A stretch of 64,000 bases of DNA from positions 145,474-209,473 of the forward strand of contig MNCI01028890.1 in NCBI GenBank assembly GCA_015680685.1, in the 5' to 3' direction. Shown piece by piece: positions 23,444-33,993 of the stretch. The position numbers and the translations under genes were made by a program. How positions within the stretch are numbered: position 1 is the stretch's first letter; every line of letters begins with the position of its first letter. The stretch comes from Gnetum montanum (lineage: Eukaryota; Streptophyta; Gnetopsida; Gnetales; Gnetaceae). Under the pieces are notes generated by a model. That model was given only the letters and a program-made list of their open reading frames with translations. It made no database searches and had not been told where the DNA came from.

Positions 23444-24500
23444 GATCACTTGCAAATGGACATGGCTTTATCTGCACCCTTAGCCTTAACAGGGCTGCAT
23501 GGGAAGATCATTAGAGAGTACGACCATATGCTAGTAGGAACAAACCTTTCCCTTTATGATGCAACCATAGCAACATTGGGAACATCCCTAGACTGGCCAG
23601 AACATCTGGCCCGAACACTCGACCTGGAGGTTGGTGATGTAACTAAGGACCCTCTCAGCAAGGTCCCTCTTAGGGTCAGTTCTCTCCTAGATCAACAAAC
23701 GTAGAGTGACATAACCCAAGTGCTCCAAAACAACGCTGCTATATTCGCATGGTCATATGAATACATGCTGGGTTTAAACCTGAAATTAATATAGCACAAC
23801 ATAATCTTAGACCCACACATCAAACCAATTAGACAGAAGGCACAGAAGATTAAGCCAAAAATCGCACTAGTAGTGCATGATGAAATCACCAAGCTATATC
23901 AGGCTAGTTTCATCTGTGCGGTTGATTACTTAAACTGGGTGTCCAACATTGTAGTTTTTTCTAAGAAAATGGGAGGCATACGCATCTGCATAGACTTCTA
24001 GGATCTGAAGAAAGCTACAATTAAGAAAAACTTCCTATTACTGAGTATCGACCAACTAATCGACACAACAGCTGGCCACGTGCTCCTATCCTTTATGGAT
24101 GATTTCTTAGGCTATAATCAAATTCGTATTAACCTAGAGCACCAATTGACCACAACATTCATGACACCCTGGGGGACCTTCTGCTACACCATGATGTCTT
24201 TTGGGTTAAAAAATACTAGAGCAACATATCAATAAGCCATGACGTACATCTTTAGCGATTATCTCTTAGGGAAATTGAATGACTACGTAGATGACATAGC
24301 TGTCAAGTCTATAAAGTCAGAGGATCATTCAAAAGACCTAGAGTTAGTCCTTAAATGATGTCTCCAACATGAATTATCAAAGACTGGCATCCAATTCGAC
24401 CCTAACAAGGTTAAAGCCATTTTTGATTTAACGCCACCAACAAATCTCAAAGAATTACTCGGGTTACAGGGTAGGATTCAGTTCATCAGGCGGTTCATTT
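23444..24500 (+). pseudogene. Reverse transcriptase of T
   Basis: An N-terminal extension (MALSAPLALTGLHG) is followed by RT blocks: DPHIKPIRQKA, GGIRICIDF, LLSFMDDFLGYNQI, TFCYTMMSFGLKNTRATYQ and the catalytic YVDDIAVKS at about 24278-24305. The YVDD box is intact. TAG, TAA and TGA stops interrupt the frame at 23703, 23791, 23998, 24233 and 24356, so no functional enzyme is made. Confidence 0.9.
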
Positions 24501-25580
24501 CAAAGTTAACAAATAAATTGCATCCCATGCAACATCTTTTGAAGAAGGGTGTCAATTTTGAATGGATCAATGACTACCAACATGTGTTTGACAATTTAGA
24601 AGAAGAGCTGCAACATTTACCAACGGTTTTCCCACCACAAAGGGCTCAGCCTTTCTACATTTATCTAGCTAACTCGAACGTGTCTATAGCTGTGTTACTT
24701 TGCCAGAAAAGGAATGATGGGTGAAAAACACCTATCTATTACCTCAGCCATGCTCTATTTTCCTACAAAACAAGGTACAACGAAGTGGAGTGCAACTGCT
24801 TGGCATTAATTTTTGCACTTAAAAAATGTAGGCATTATCTTTTCCGCAGTCAGGTCAACATAATTTGTAAAAGTAACGTTCTGCGGGCTATCTCCAACAA
24901 TTTGTATGAAAGTAGTAGGATAGCTCACTGGAGAGCTATCACAACTGAGTTCAATTTACATTATGTTGGCCAGTCATCCACCAAAGGCAAGGCCATAGCT
25001 AACCAATTAGCAACGTCATCGATTAATGATCAAGCTACAATAGAGCCAGAATTCCCAGATGAACATGTACATAGCTTAAGCCCTGTATCAATAGGCTCTG
25101 AAACAATGTTATATTTTGACAGAGCTTCAACCACTAGAGGCAGTAGTGCCACCATCATTATTACGCTTCCTCCTGAGGATGTGTGTTAGTCGGCTTACCG
25201 CTTGACCTTCCCTTGTACGAACAATGTGGTAGAGTATGAGGGGCTCCTCAGAGGATTGTTGACGGCCAACGTTCAATACCTGACAATCCGAGGCAATTCG
25301 ATGTTGGTAATCAATCAAATCACAAGAGCCTATGCCTGCAAGGCTATGCAGCTATAGTCCTACTATGATATGGCTAAAGATCTCTTGAAGCAATTCGTGA
25401 CAACCGATTCTCAACACATGCCATGCAATGAAAATGCCATCGCCGATGCACTGGCAACACTGGCACTAAACATGCCACCACGTTTGTTTTCCACTTGGCC
25501 CATATTAATGATAGAATGTACAGAGCCTATCATTCAAGCGGTGTAAATCTCCTCATTAAACGTAGAAGGAACATCAGAAT
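24501..25580 (+). pseudogene. Dual RNase H of T (gypsy-type then archaeal-type)
   Basis: The first domain (24518-25050) has WINDYQHVFDNLEEEL, PIYYLSHAL and YNEVECNCLALIFALKKCRHYL. The second (about 25100-25490) has YFDRAST, TNNVVEYEGLLRGL, IRGNSMLVINQ and ADALATLAL, the D-E-D-D pattern of the archaeal-like RNase H that only the Tat lineage carries. The third acidic residue is changed (GDS to GNS). Stops lie at 25187, 25355 and 25544. Confidence 0.88.
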
Positions 25581-26833
25581 GGTATGACAACATTAAAACT
25601 TACCTTCCTCATGGTAAACCGCCGCACAAGTTAACACATGCGCAAAAAGATGTCATGCACAAACGTGCCAGGCAATACGTCATCCTTGGAGACAGTATTC
25701 TCTATAGATGCTCCTTCGATGGGGTATTGCTTACCTGCATTAACAATGACCAAGCACAACAAATAGTTAACGAAATCCATGAAGGAATGTGTGGAGGACA
25801 TGTGGCCCCACGAGCAATGACTGCTAAAATTAGACGCTTAGGGTATTATTGGTTGTACATGGATAAAGACTGCCTTGCCAAAGTTAAGACGTGTGACACA
25901 TGCCAGTGTTATGCAAATCTAATACATGTGTCACCAACTGAGTTACACACTACTCAAATCACTTGGCCATTCCAACGATGGGGACTCGACATCATAGGCT
26001 TCATCTTGCCTAAATATTTCGTAGGTCATAGCTTCATTATCATCGTCACTGAGTATTTTACAAAGTGGGTTGAGGCTATCCCCCTACGAAAGATTACATC
26101 TTGACATGTTTGCCATTTCATCTTAGACAATATTGTAACCAGGTTTGGACTCCCTACGACTATTGTGACTCACAACAGACCACAATTTAGTACAACAGAA
26201 ACCAAATATTTTTGCAATAATCTTGGTATTAAGCAATCTTTTTCTTCACCTTATTACCCGCAAGAAAATGGTCAAGCAGAGGCAACAAAAAAAGTGATCA
26301 TCAATTTACCCAAGAAAATGCTCAAAAGTAATAAGAAGCGGTGATCATCAATTTACCCAAGAAAAATCCTCTATGTGCTATGGGCATATCATACGACATG
26401 CAGAACAGCTACAGACAAGATGCCCTATAGCCTGGTCTACGGATCAGAAGCAGTGTTTCCCTTAGAATTATAGGTTCCCTCATTGTGGATGGTCCTATCT
26501 ATGGTTATAAATGAGACTCAACACAATAAATCTAGAATCGTGAATTTAGACTTAGTGGAGAAGAAATGCATCCAGACGCTTGACACCATCGAGAGATATC
26601 AAGACAAACAAAGATAGAAGCATCGACACAACCTACATTAGTGACCAATTGAGAAAGGAGATTTAGTTCTCAAGGCCATTCATGAACTAGTAGGCAAGTT
26701 CTCTACAAACTGTGAAGGCCCTTTCCTGGTCATCGGTGCATACAGAAACGGAGCATTCAAGTTAGCAGATACCAATGGCAACGAACTACCAAATCCAGTG
26801 AATCATCTATACCTAAAGTGGTATTACATCTGA
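25581..26833 (+). pseudogene. Integrase of T
   Basis: The zinc-binding H-H-C-C region at 25770-25915 reads NEIHEGMCGGH ... CDTCQ. The rve core includes RWGLDIIGFI (about 25978-26010), then TIVTHNRPQFS, where the second catalytic Asp is replaced by His, and YYPQENGQAEA, where the Glu is kept. There is a short internal near-duplication at 26285-26355 (GTGATCATCAATTTACCCAAG twice). The C-terminal end has NAFKLADTNGNELPN and LKWYYI before a TGA at 26831. No chromodomain is seen. Confidence 0.88.
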
Positions 26834-26839
26834 ACATCG

Positions 26840-27190
26840 ACTCAGCTCAAAACTAGGTAACAAACGACCACTATGACATAAACCTGGCAAAGTTGTACAC
26901 GTCCGCTATGACGTAAAACTGGCAACTCTTGCATGTGTCCGCCAAGATGCTAAACTGACAAAGGTAAGCACACGTCTGCTTGGACGCTAAACCAGCACAG
27001 ACTTATCCCTGGGTCACGACATAAAACTGACACCCATAGCGTGATCTGCTAGGACCATAAACTAGCTCTTCCACCATCCGCTATGATGTAAAACTAGCAG
27101 GTTCCCATCTGCCCAGACGTTAAACCAGGACCACTGTCTGCTGAGACTTAAAACCAGCAACAACGGTCAACCAGGGCCTAACACTAAAAT
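26840..27190 (+). repeat. Degenerate tandem repeats in the 3' UTR of T
   Basis: Seven or more imperfect units of about 35-50 bp share a GTCCGC/GTCTGC head, (A)TGACGTAAAACT(G/A)GCA core and C-rich spacing. Hypervariable tandem repeats between pol and the 3' LTR are known in Tat/Ogre elements. Confidence 0.75.
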
Positions 27191-28372
27191 CTATCAACAA
27201 GCCATCCATGAAGCAAGTGAGTGTAACCATTCTTACACTGCATCCCTACCAAATGGAGTGGGTAAGGTGTCAAGATAGATACAACGTCGTTACCCCTGTC
27301 GGCATTCTGCTGATTCCTCTGACATGCCGAAAGGCATACTACTGACCCCTCGAAGATGTTGCTACGATAGCCACTTCATAGCTACACCTCCTGGGATCAG
27401 TTTTACCCCTTGGGGCCCCAAAAAAACCGCATTCACCCATAGTCTCAGCAGCCTCCATCCATCGTCGTCACCAAATTCTGGCTTAGCAGATTCATCTGAC
27501 ATGTACTTTGCATGGTCCTTTGAGCAAGATGAATCTGGCTCTCGATGGCAATGACAAGAACCATGGCATCAACATTGGCACTCTTGCTGCTTGCTGCAGT
27601 CCTAGTTTCAAGGGCCTACACCCTTCTTGTCATTTTGGACAGAGCTTGTTTCAATAGCGTCCCTCCTTAACGATCAGGACGTTTGTTTCTGGCTTTTTGT
27701 TCCATGTTGTGTTTTGTAGGTTACTTGTTATGACAACGTTGATCAAGAATACTTTCATTGGGAGGTGAGGCATCATGGCATTCTAAGATGGCTGCTCAGA
27801 CTCACCTTGTCACTTGGAAGTACTAACCCTACCTCTCTCGGGTACCTTACCTTTTTTCCCCCTTTTTTCTTACTCTGCCTTCTTCCCCGTTTGTATAGAA
27901 CATGAGCATTAAGTCAACCCATTTGCATTATTATTCCCACAAACTGGTGTAACACAGCTTGCCTGGTGGCATGCACTCTGTGCTTAAAAAAAAGAAAAAA
28001 AGAAAAAAAGAGGGGAGGGTTTTAACAAAATGTATGTAAAACAATTTATCTAGGCCATGCAGGCATAACACAACTCGCCCTTGCAAGCCCCCCATATGCA
28101 GTATAATGGCATAACCTTTCATAAACACATTAGAAAAAGGACATAATGACTTGTTTGGAGAAGCTTTATGTTCATGTATTTGAGTCTTCCCTGAACTTGC
28201 CATGTCTAACTCCTCTAAAATCCTTTTTGTAACCTATAGCCCCTCATCCTCACACTTTTGAGTTTCATAGAATGATGTTTGAGCAGTCTCCGATCGATGT
28301 TGTTGATGCTTTTTCCTTTCCAGTGTTTCGCATTCTTTGTCGATGTCTTTCAAGCAAGCCTTCTAAACGTCA
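27191..28372 (+). other. 3' untranslated region of T
   Basis: No conserved coding frame is present. The open frame at 27324-27554 has no family features. An A-rich AAAAAAAGAAAAAAAG tract lies at 27985-28010. Confidence 0.6.
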
Positions 28373-28387
28373 ACAAAGAGGGGCCAT
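28373..28387 (+). other. Polypurine tract of T
   Basis: AAAGAGGGGCCAT immediately precedes the 3' LTR, the position and composition of a plus-strand primer. It supports the LTR start at 28388. Confidence 0.85.
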
Positions 28388-29802
28388 TGAAACACTGTGA
28401 AGATTTTGAGGCCTCAACAGTTCAGAAAAAAAGATGGTGACTCACACAAAGGGTTGCAACAAGGCACGACGTGACAAGTTCCTTTTCAGTCAAAATTCTG
28501 TCCCACCACACTGTGTGGACAACACAAGTAAATTCCAGAGGATGGAGCAAAGCAATGGATGCATGGCAGCAAAGCTTCTAACTTCACAAGTTATCTATTT
28601 TTAAAATCTTAACTTTTGAAAAATTACGTTGTATTATGCTACGTAGCGTAACATCACATTGTGTAGCGTACTATCAAAGACAGTCCATCGTAGCATCAAG
28701 AACGGCAAACATGAAAGACTTCAACAGCCTAGTAAAAATCTCAAGTCCTAAGCTACAGTCTACAGTATAATGCACATTTCAGTAGGTTTTCTTTCCTGGT
28801 TGAGGGACCCATTATGCTGCTTTACGCAGTGTAGCGTAGTGAAAACCCCAAGAAAAAAAGATAGAAACAGAGGAAGCGCGACAACAACACTTTAACTTTT
28901 GCAGTTTCGTTATTTTACATTGAATTACTCTACAATGCGTAATTTAGTGTAATGTAGTGTAATTCAAGTAACAACAAGCACATTAGCAGTTCATACACCA
29001 CAATATGCTCTCTAGCGTATTACAGCGTAATCAAAGGACAGTCTGTTGTCAAAGCCCACACGAGGGTAGTTTACGATGCACTACGCAGCATAGCGTTGCA
29101 AGCTTCAATGACAACACATTGGGTCAACGACATTTTATGAGTACAGGAAACGCATCATTTAAACTGTGTTTCTCTCCTGACCTAAACCTTATAAATGCTC
29201 CAATTGACAAACATCAAAGGGGTTGGCAAAATTTTTCCTTCAAGGTTGGCAAAAGAGCAAGAAAGAGAATCAGCGATCATGAGAACCCTAGAGGTGATTG
29301 ACAAGAATTCTTGATTAGAAAAAATCGACTACCAGATATTCTCCCATGGGTCTGACTTCCTTGTGCCCAGATTGGCTAGATCAAGATAGATTGATCCTCA
29401 CTTGTTTCATCTTTATGTAACTTTTCTATTACTGGCATATGCTTCGTCCAAACCGAAGCTCGCTTGAAGTCATTGTATCAAGCATATAAATTAAATCCAA
29501 ATCTAATCTCTTGCATCCTAGTTAAATAGATTTGGTAATCTCATCTAGATCGTTTGTGTTGTCTTCAATTGCTTTCGAGATTAACGATATCGCATCACTT
29601 TACAAAGAATCTTCATTCCACCATCAAATTAATGCCAAACCTTTTACTGATTTAATAAGTCTTTGTCTGATCGACAAGACCATTCAGGGCACCTCGGATT
29701 CATTTTTTTTTCTAGCATGGTCTTCGCATGGATCCGGGGTTAGGACTGTGTACACAGACTTTCATTCGGTATTTCCAGCGATTGACATTTTCCATCATTA
29801 CA
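28388..29802 (+). repeat. 3' LTR of T
   Basis: This 1,415-bp LTR starts TGAAACACTGTGAAG, ends CATTACA and is followed by GATCT. It matches the 5' LTR throughout, with mainly transition differences and a roughly 35-bp deletion near 29480. Confidence 0.95.
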
Positions 29803-30855
29803 GATCTTTGCCTCAATTTCATCTAATGATTGTTGTACTGGCAAAGATGGTTCTTCCTCCTTGAGATGGGTTGATTTCTCCTTTTTGTGATTATGGACCT
29901 CTGTGAAGTTAAGATTTTGGTCTTGTTGATGTTTTTCAACACTTGCCTATCTAGCCCATTTTCCTTCTTCTTTTGCTACTTGCTTAATAAGCTCTTGGAA
30001 TTGATGGGTTCATAGTTCATATAGTTAACCTTGGGCATACATCCCTAGGGTCTCTCTTGTTTCATTACGAAGCCCATTAATGATATGGTACATTAGCCTT
30101 TCCTCGGAGAACTCATGGCCTGGACAGTTGTTTAACAGTGCATAATATCTTTCTAAGGTCATGTCCAAGGGTTCATGTTGTGCATGTTTCCACTCTTGGA
30201 TTTGTTTCCTCAAGGCAAACACTCTTGTGTAGGTTTGAGATCTTTTGTTAAATAGTTCTACCATTGTTGGCCATTGTCGAATTGAATTTGGTTTTAACAA
30301 TCTATACCATACTTTTGCTTGGCCAATGAGTGTCATAGGAAAGAGCTTGAGTTTTTGCCAACTATTGTCAATGTTGTTCCATGCACAAGCATTGTAGAAG
30401 GATTGTAAATGTTGTTGTGGATCTAAGTCAAGCCTCCTAAGAAATTGAAAAATTTGTTTAAACCGAGCCTGGGTAGCAGCTCTCTTTAAAATGCCTACGA
30501 GAGATTTGAACAACCTCTTGCATTTTTGTTAGGCTTGTAGTGGCCAATAGGGGTTCATCATCATTGATTAAGTTATACTTTCATGCATTGGGATGATGCT
30601 ACCTTCATTTATGTTTACAAGAAATCCCCACCTCGGATTATGTACTCCAATCTTCATTGTCATATAATTCGTTGGTTCTCCAATGAATTGCCTCACTAAA
30701 TGTGGTGTTATCATAGTCTTGTAGGAGAGGCATGGTTGTGAAATTGTGTGTGAATTTGTATGTGACTTTTTGTAATTATTTCATCCTAAAATATATATCA
30801 TTAATTCCTATACAATGACCTTGTATGATATAACTAATCTAGATAACTAGCACCG
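29803..30855 (-). pseudogene. Gypsy B gag, N-terminal part and capsid core
   Basis: On the minus strand, 30513-30025 encodes a Retrotrans_gag domain with FQFLRRLDLDPQQHLQSFY, NSWQKLKLFPMTL, AKVWYRLL and HEPLDMTLERYYALL. The block is homologous to C (41702-41472) and D (50701-51200). The frame continues past T at 12557. The initiation region near 30850 is decayed. Confidence 0.88.
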
Positions 30856-30873
30856 TTTCTGGCAACAGTGCCA
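30856..30873 (-). other. Primer-binding site of gypsy B
   Basis: On the minus strand, one base after the LTR, TGGCACTGTTGCCAGAA resembles the tRNA-Asp-complementary site (TGGCGCCGTTGCC...) used by Athila-type plant gypsy elements, with a CpG-site change. Confidence 0.8.
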
Positions 30874-30874
30874 A

Positions 30875-31709
30875 TGATGATTGGTGAGGTACCCCTACAC
30901 TCAACCATATGAATATGAGCGCTTCATACATGATTCAATCAAACTCTATAGATGGACTAGCTATGGTATCTAGATAGTTACTTGTAGATCACAGTTCACT
31001 ACCTTCCCACCTGGACTAGTATTAGCTTGTCACATATGGTTTAGTCCAGAGTGAGGTGTATGATGTGTTCCTACACTAATGCTACTTCTGGGTATGATGG
31101 GAAATAATATCAACTAAGCTAGGAGAGAGAGGGTGAGAGAGAATCTAAACTAGCCTAAGTGTGATGACCATATGTTCCTTAATCACCCATACACATCTTG
31201 GACCTCATGCATGAATACCACTAGGATTACCAAGTACATGGCCTAGGTATGTTATTGGGTTACCAAGTAGTCATACTTAAATGCTTGTGATTAAGTTGTA
31301 CTTATTCTATGTTACAGGAGATAAGGGTAGAGAGATATTAACTAAGAAAGAAATAAATAACAATAACAATTAAATAATTAAGCTAAGTGGATGCTACAAT
31401 GATGAAGTAGTCTCGATCTTTATTGTCGGTCATGTGCGTGTCCAAGTACATCACACTCAAATAAGGATGTGATACAATTACAATCATCACACTATAGGCA
31501 TGCACTGGGAGAAAGGGTTGAGAGGAAAAACTGACAAAAATTCCCTACCTTAATATTAAAAACTAGCCCCTAAAAAAATCCACCTACCTCTTATTTATAG
31601 ATGAGGAGACAGACTGTGATATCGTGTATCCGATATTGTGTCTAGGTTGCAATATCGCGTACGTGATATCGTGGATGCGATATCACAGCCAGCAATTCAT
31701 GACTCAACA
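30875..31709 (-). repeat. 5' LTR of gypsy B
   Basis: The 835-bp partner of 5770-6605 has TG...CA ends. Palindromic GATATC words lie at about 31615-31685, and the TATA box (TATAAATAAGAGG-like) at about 31588-31600. CTTGA follows at 31710-31714. Confidence 0.93.
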
Positions 31710-31714
31710 CTTGA

Positions 31715-32809
31715 TAATCATTCATATTAATTAATAATTCCATGTTTTCTATCATGTCATAACTATAACCACTATCAACATACAAAACATCGTTACCTGA
31801 GTATTGATAAGGTGTTATGACCATGGACTTTTTAGTCTTCTCTTTAATGAAAAACTTCTCCACTGATTCGTTTTCCTCCTTAGAGTAATTTGTTACACAC
31901 TTTTGTTGAAGTTTCTTCTTCATCCAACAATATAAATTATTATTATTATCTTTATGTCAAAAACCATATCATTTTCTTTCTTTATATTTGTTTAAATAAA
32001 ATTCACCTTGGTCATGTCTACATCCTCTATCACAACCACCTCTTCATTCTCAACCACATCCACATCCTTGATTAGAGGACTCCTTGAAATCATTTTTATT
32101 GACTATAGGTTCTTCCTTATATTATCTAGATCTAGAATGCATTTGCTGTTGTCTCTTCTCTTTGATTGATTCTTTTTTTGAAGGTCTTTAGGCTATCAAT
32201 GAGCTCAACCATGGTCAATCTTGATAGATCTCTAGTCTCTTCAATTGCAAAATAGAATGAATTAAATCATCTAGCTAGAATTTTGAGAACCTTTTTCACA
32301 ATTTTTTATTCTTCCAATTTTTTTTTCTAGCTTGAAGACCATTCATAACCTTCTGTGCTTTGCTAATATATTGGTAAGTATCTCACACTCCCTCATTAAG
32401 AGGGTCTTAAAATCTCTATTAAGCATTTATACCATGACCATCTTGACCATTCGTAATCCTTTGTAAACTACCTCTAGAGCATCCCAAGCATGTTTTGCAT
32501 AAGCATACTTAGTAATCTTTGGAAAATTTATTTGATCCATGCTAGTTTGGAGAAAGAACAATGCTTTGGCATCTCTTCTTCTTGTCTCCTACTTTAACCT
32601 TATTATCAAGAGCTACAAATGATGTAGGATCTATGATATCATTAAAAGTGAAGAAGATTAAATCTCATAGATCTTGATAAATCAAGGTGGTCTTCATCTT
32701 GGTAGCCTAGTACTCATAATATTTCCTAGTAAAAACAAAAACTTGAAGAGATATAGTACCAACATTATTTTATATCATGATCTATAGAAGCTTCTACAAA
32801 CAAATCTAA
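31715..32809 (-). pseudogene. Ty1/copia gag and start of protease
   Basis: This is the 5' part of the copia element split by gypsy B. Reading down from about 32790, it has gag-like frames with decayed UBN2-type gag sequence, then the protease entry (31923-31715) with VLYVDSGYSYDMIENMELL. Here DSG is the active-site triad. The frame then resumes at 5764. Gag is too broken for residue-level annotation. Confidence 0.75.
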
Positions 32810-32822
32810 CTTTTTGATACCA
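32810..32822 (-). other. Copia primer-binding site
   Basis: On the minus strand this reads TGGTATCAAAAAG, two bases after the LTR end CTTTCA. It resembles the initiator-Met tRNA site TGGTATCAGAGC used by copia elements. Confidence 0.8.
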
Positions 32823-32824
32823 AA

Positions 32825-33091
32825 TGAAAGAACTAAGGAACCTACAATTCTAATGAAAGAACTTAAATAGAAAAGAACACACATAAAATGAAAGCATAAA
32901 TACTAAATAAAACTCTTTTATTAAACTTCATAATAGAGAGAAGTATTTATACAAGAGTACGTGCTAATCTTGGAATAGTAAGAATCATGAGATTATGATT
33001 ATGATGGTAAGCATAAATGAGACTTATTAGAGAAGATCTAAACATATATCTATGGATCTGTGTTGATGCATAAATTTTGGTTGCACCAACA
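32825..33091 (-). repeat. 5' LTR of the copia element
   Basis: A short LTR of about 267 bp, beginning TGTTGGTGCAACC and ending CTTTCA on the minus strand. The outer edge is uncertain. The 31 bp at 33061-33091 are also present at 46282-46312 without the rest of the LTR, so the true boundary may be near 33061. No partner 3' LTR was found. Confidence 0.6.
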
Positions 33092-33149
33092 CCTATGGAA
33101 AAACTCTTTTGAGGAGACTACTGCTTAGGGTGCCTCTCGTATGGGTATG
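33092..33149. repeat. Left half of the repeat block interrupted by element C
   Basis: This segment (GGAGACTACTGCTTAGGGTGCC...) aligns with 46313-46355 and is continued at 43856 after element C. It ends in GTATG, the left target duplication of C. Confidence 0.75.
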
Positions 33150-33993
33150 TGATGAGTGGCGAGATACCTCTACACTCAACCATACAAATACGAGCGTTAC
33201 ATGCACGATCCGGTCGAACTCCATAGACTAAGTGCCTACACGCCTCATGGAACACTTAAGGTTAATTATTTGTTGTCTTCCCAGACTTACTTGTATTTGT
33301 CACGGTTGTATGGTTAAGTAAGTCTGAGGTATATGATTTTTATATGTTTTCGATTTTATCTTCTATGTTGATAAGGTGAAGGGTGAAGAGACTAATTAGC
33401 TAACTTTAACTAACTAACTAAGCCTTAATTAACCTAGCATCAATATCTGTTCCCACTTACCGTTCACACCCTAAACTGATGCAACCTTGGTTACCAAATG
33501 CTAGTCGTTGCTGGGATCACAAAGCGTAACACACGTGCTCGAAGCGATCGTACTGAGACCCTTAACTAGGAGAGAAGGGTTGAGAGAGATTTAATCAACT
33601 AATAAAGCATTAAATGATAAACAATAAGTAATAGTAAATAAAATTCTATTTAGCCTATTCCATGCACTTCAAGGTTTATTCAAGAAGTTTGTCTTTATTG
33701 CCGTACACAAACTTGTGTTCAGGTACAATATTTGCTCTAATAAATATCCGTTCACTTTGGAGCTCCTACTGCAAGCACATGGAAATTATTCTATCTCTTG
33801 AGGCATCAAACTACTAGAGTTTTGCTATGGGCTAGGCCTAGAATGAGAAACAAGGGAGAGCCACCTCTTATTTATAGATTTGATGGCACACTGCGATATC
33901 GTAGGGGAAGACGCGATATCGCGTACGTGATATCATGGGGGATGCGATATCACGTACGTGATATCATGGACCATGCAATATCGCATCCCATCA
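33150..33993 (-). repeat. 3' LTR of gypsy C
   Basis: TG...CA ends and full-length similarity to 42992-43855. Palindromic GCGATATCGCG words lie at 33893-33990 and the TATA box at about 33868-33880. CATAGGGGTA (minus strand, 33994-34003) precedes it as the polypurine tract. Confidence 0.93.

Larger units (their letters stand above)
12558..29802 (+). mobile_element. Tat/Ogre-like Ty3/gypsy retrotransposon T with an antisense gene
   Basis: This is a 17,245-bp element with 5' LTR 12558-14006, 3' LTR 28388-29802 and a perfect 5-bp target duplication, GATCT (12553-12557, 29803-29807). The order on the plus strand is PBS, gag (14252-16704), linker and protease (to 17867), a 5.6-kb insert with a minus-strand multi-exon gene (18727-22857), RT, RNase H, a second archaeal-type RNase H and integrase (to 26833), a repeat-bearing 3' UTR, a polypurine tract (28373-28381), then the LTR. 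The dual RNase H and the gag FCDYHQ...GHDTDYYW box are known marks of the Tat lineage, which includes Ogre. Many in-frame stops make it non-autonomous today. The two LTRs differ by eye at about 10 percent of sites, so the insertion is old. Confidence 0.95.
5770..31709 (-). mobile_element. Ty3/gypsy element B, pol-less, interrupted by element T
   Basis: The element runs on the minus strand: 5' LTR 30875-31709, PBS 30856-30873, gag 29803-30855 continuing at 11739-12557, noncoding 9572-11738, an extra ORF 6771-9571, and 3' LTR 5770-6605. It is flanked by the direct duplication CTTGA (5765-5769 and 31710-31714). Without T it measures about 8.7 kb. The gag frame continues exactly across the T insertion: the ...EIEAKI end at 29803 joins NKMLEWMHRKC at 12551. 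No protease, RT, RNase H or integrase is present. After gag the sequence passes straight into 3' DNA similar to that of element C, so pol was deleted. It would have needed enzymes supplied by a related element such as C. It lies inside the copia protease domain. Confidence 0.9.
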
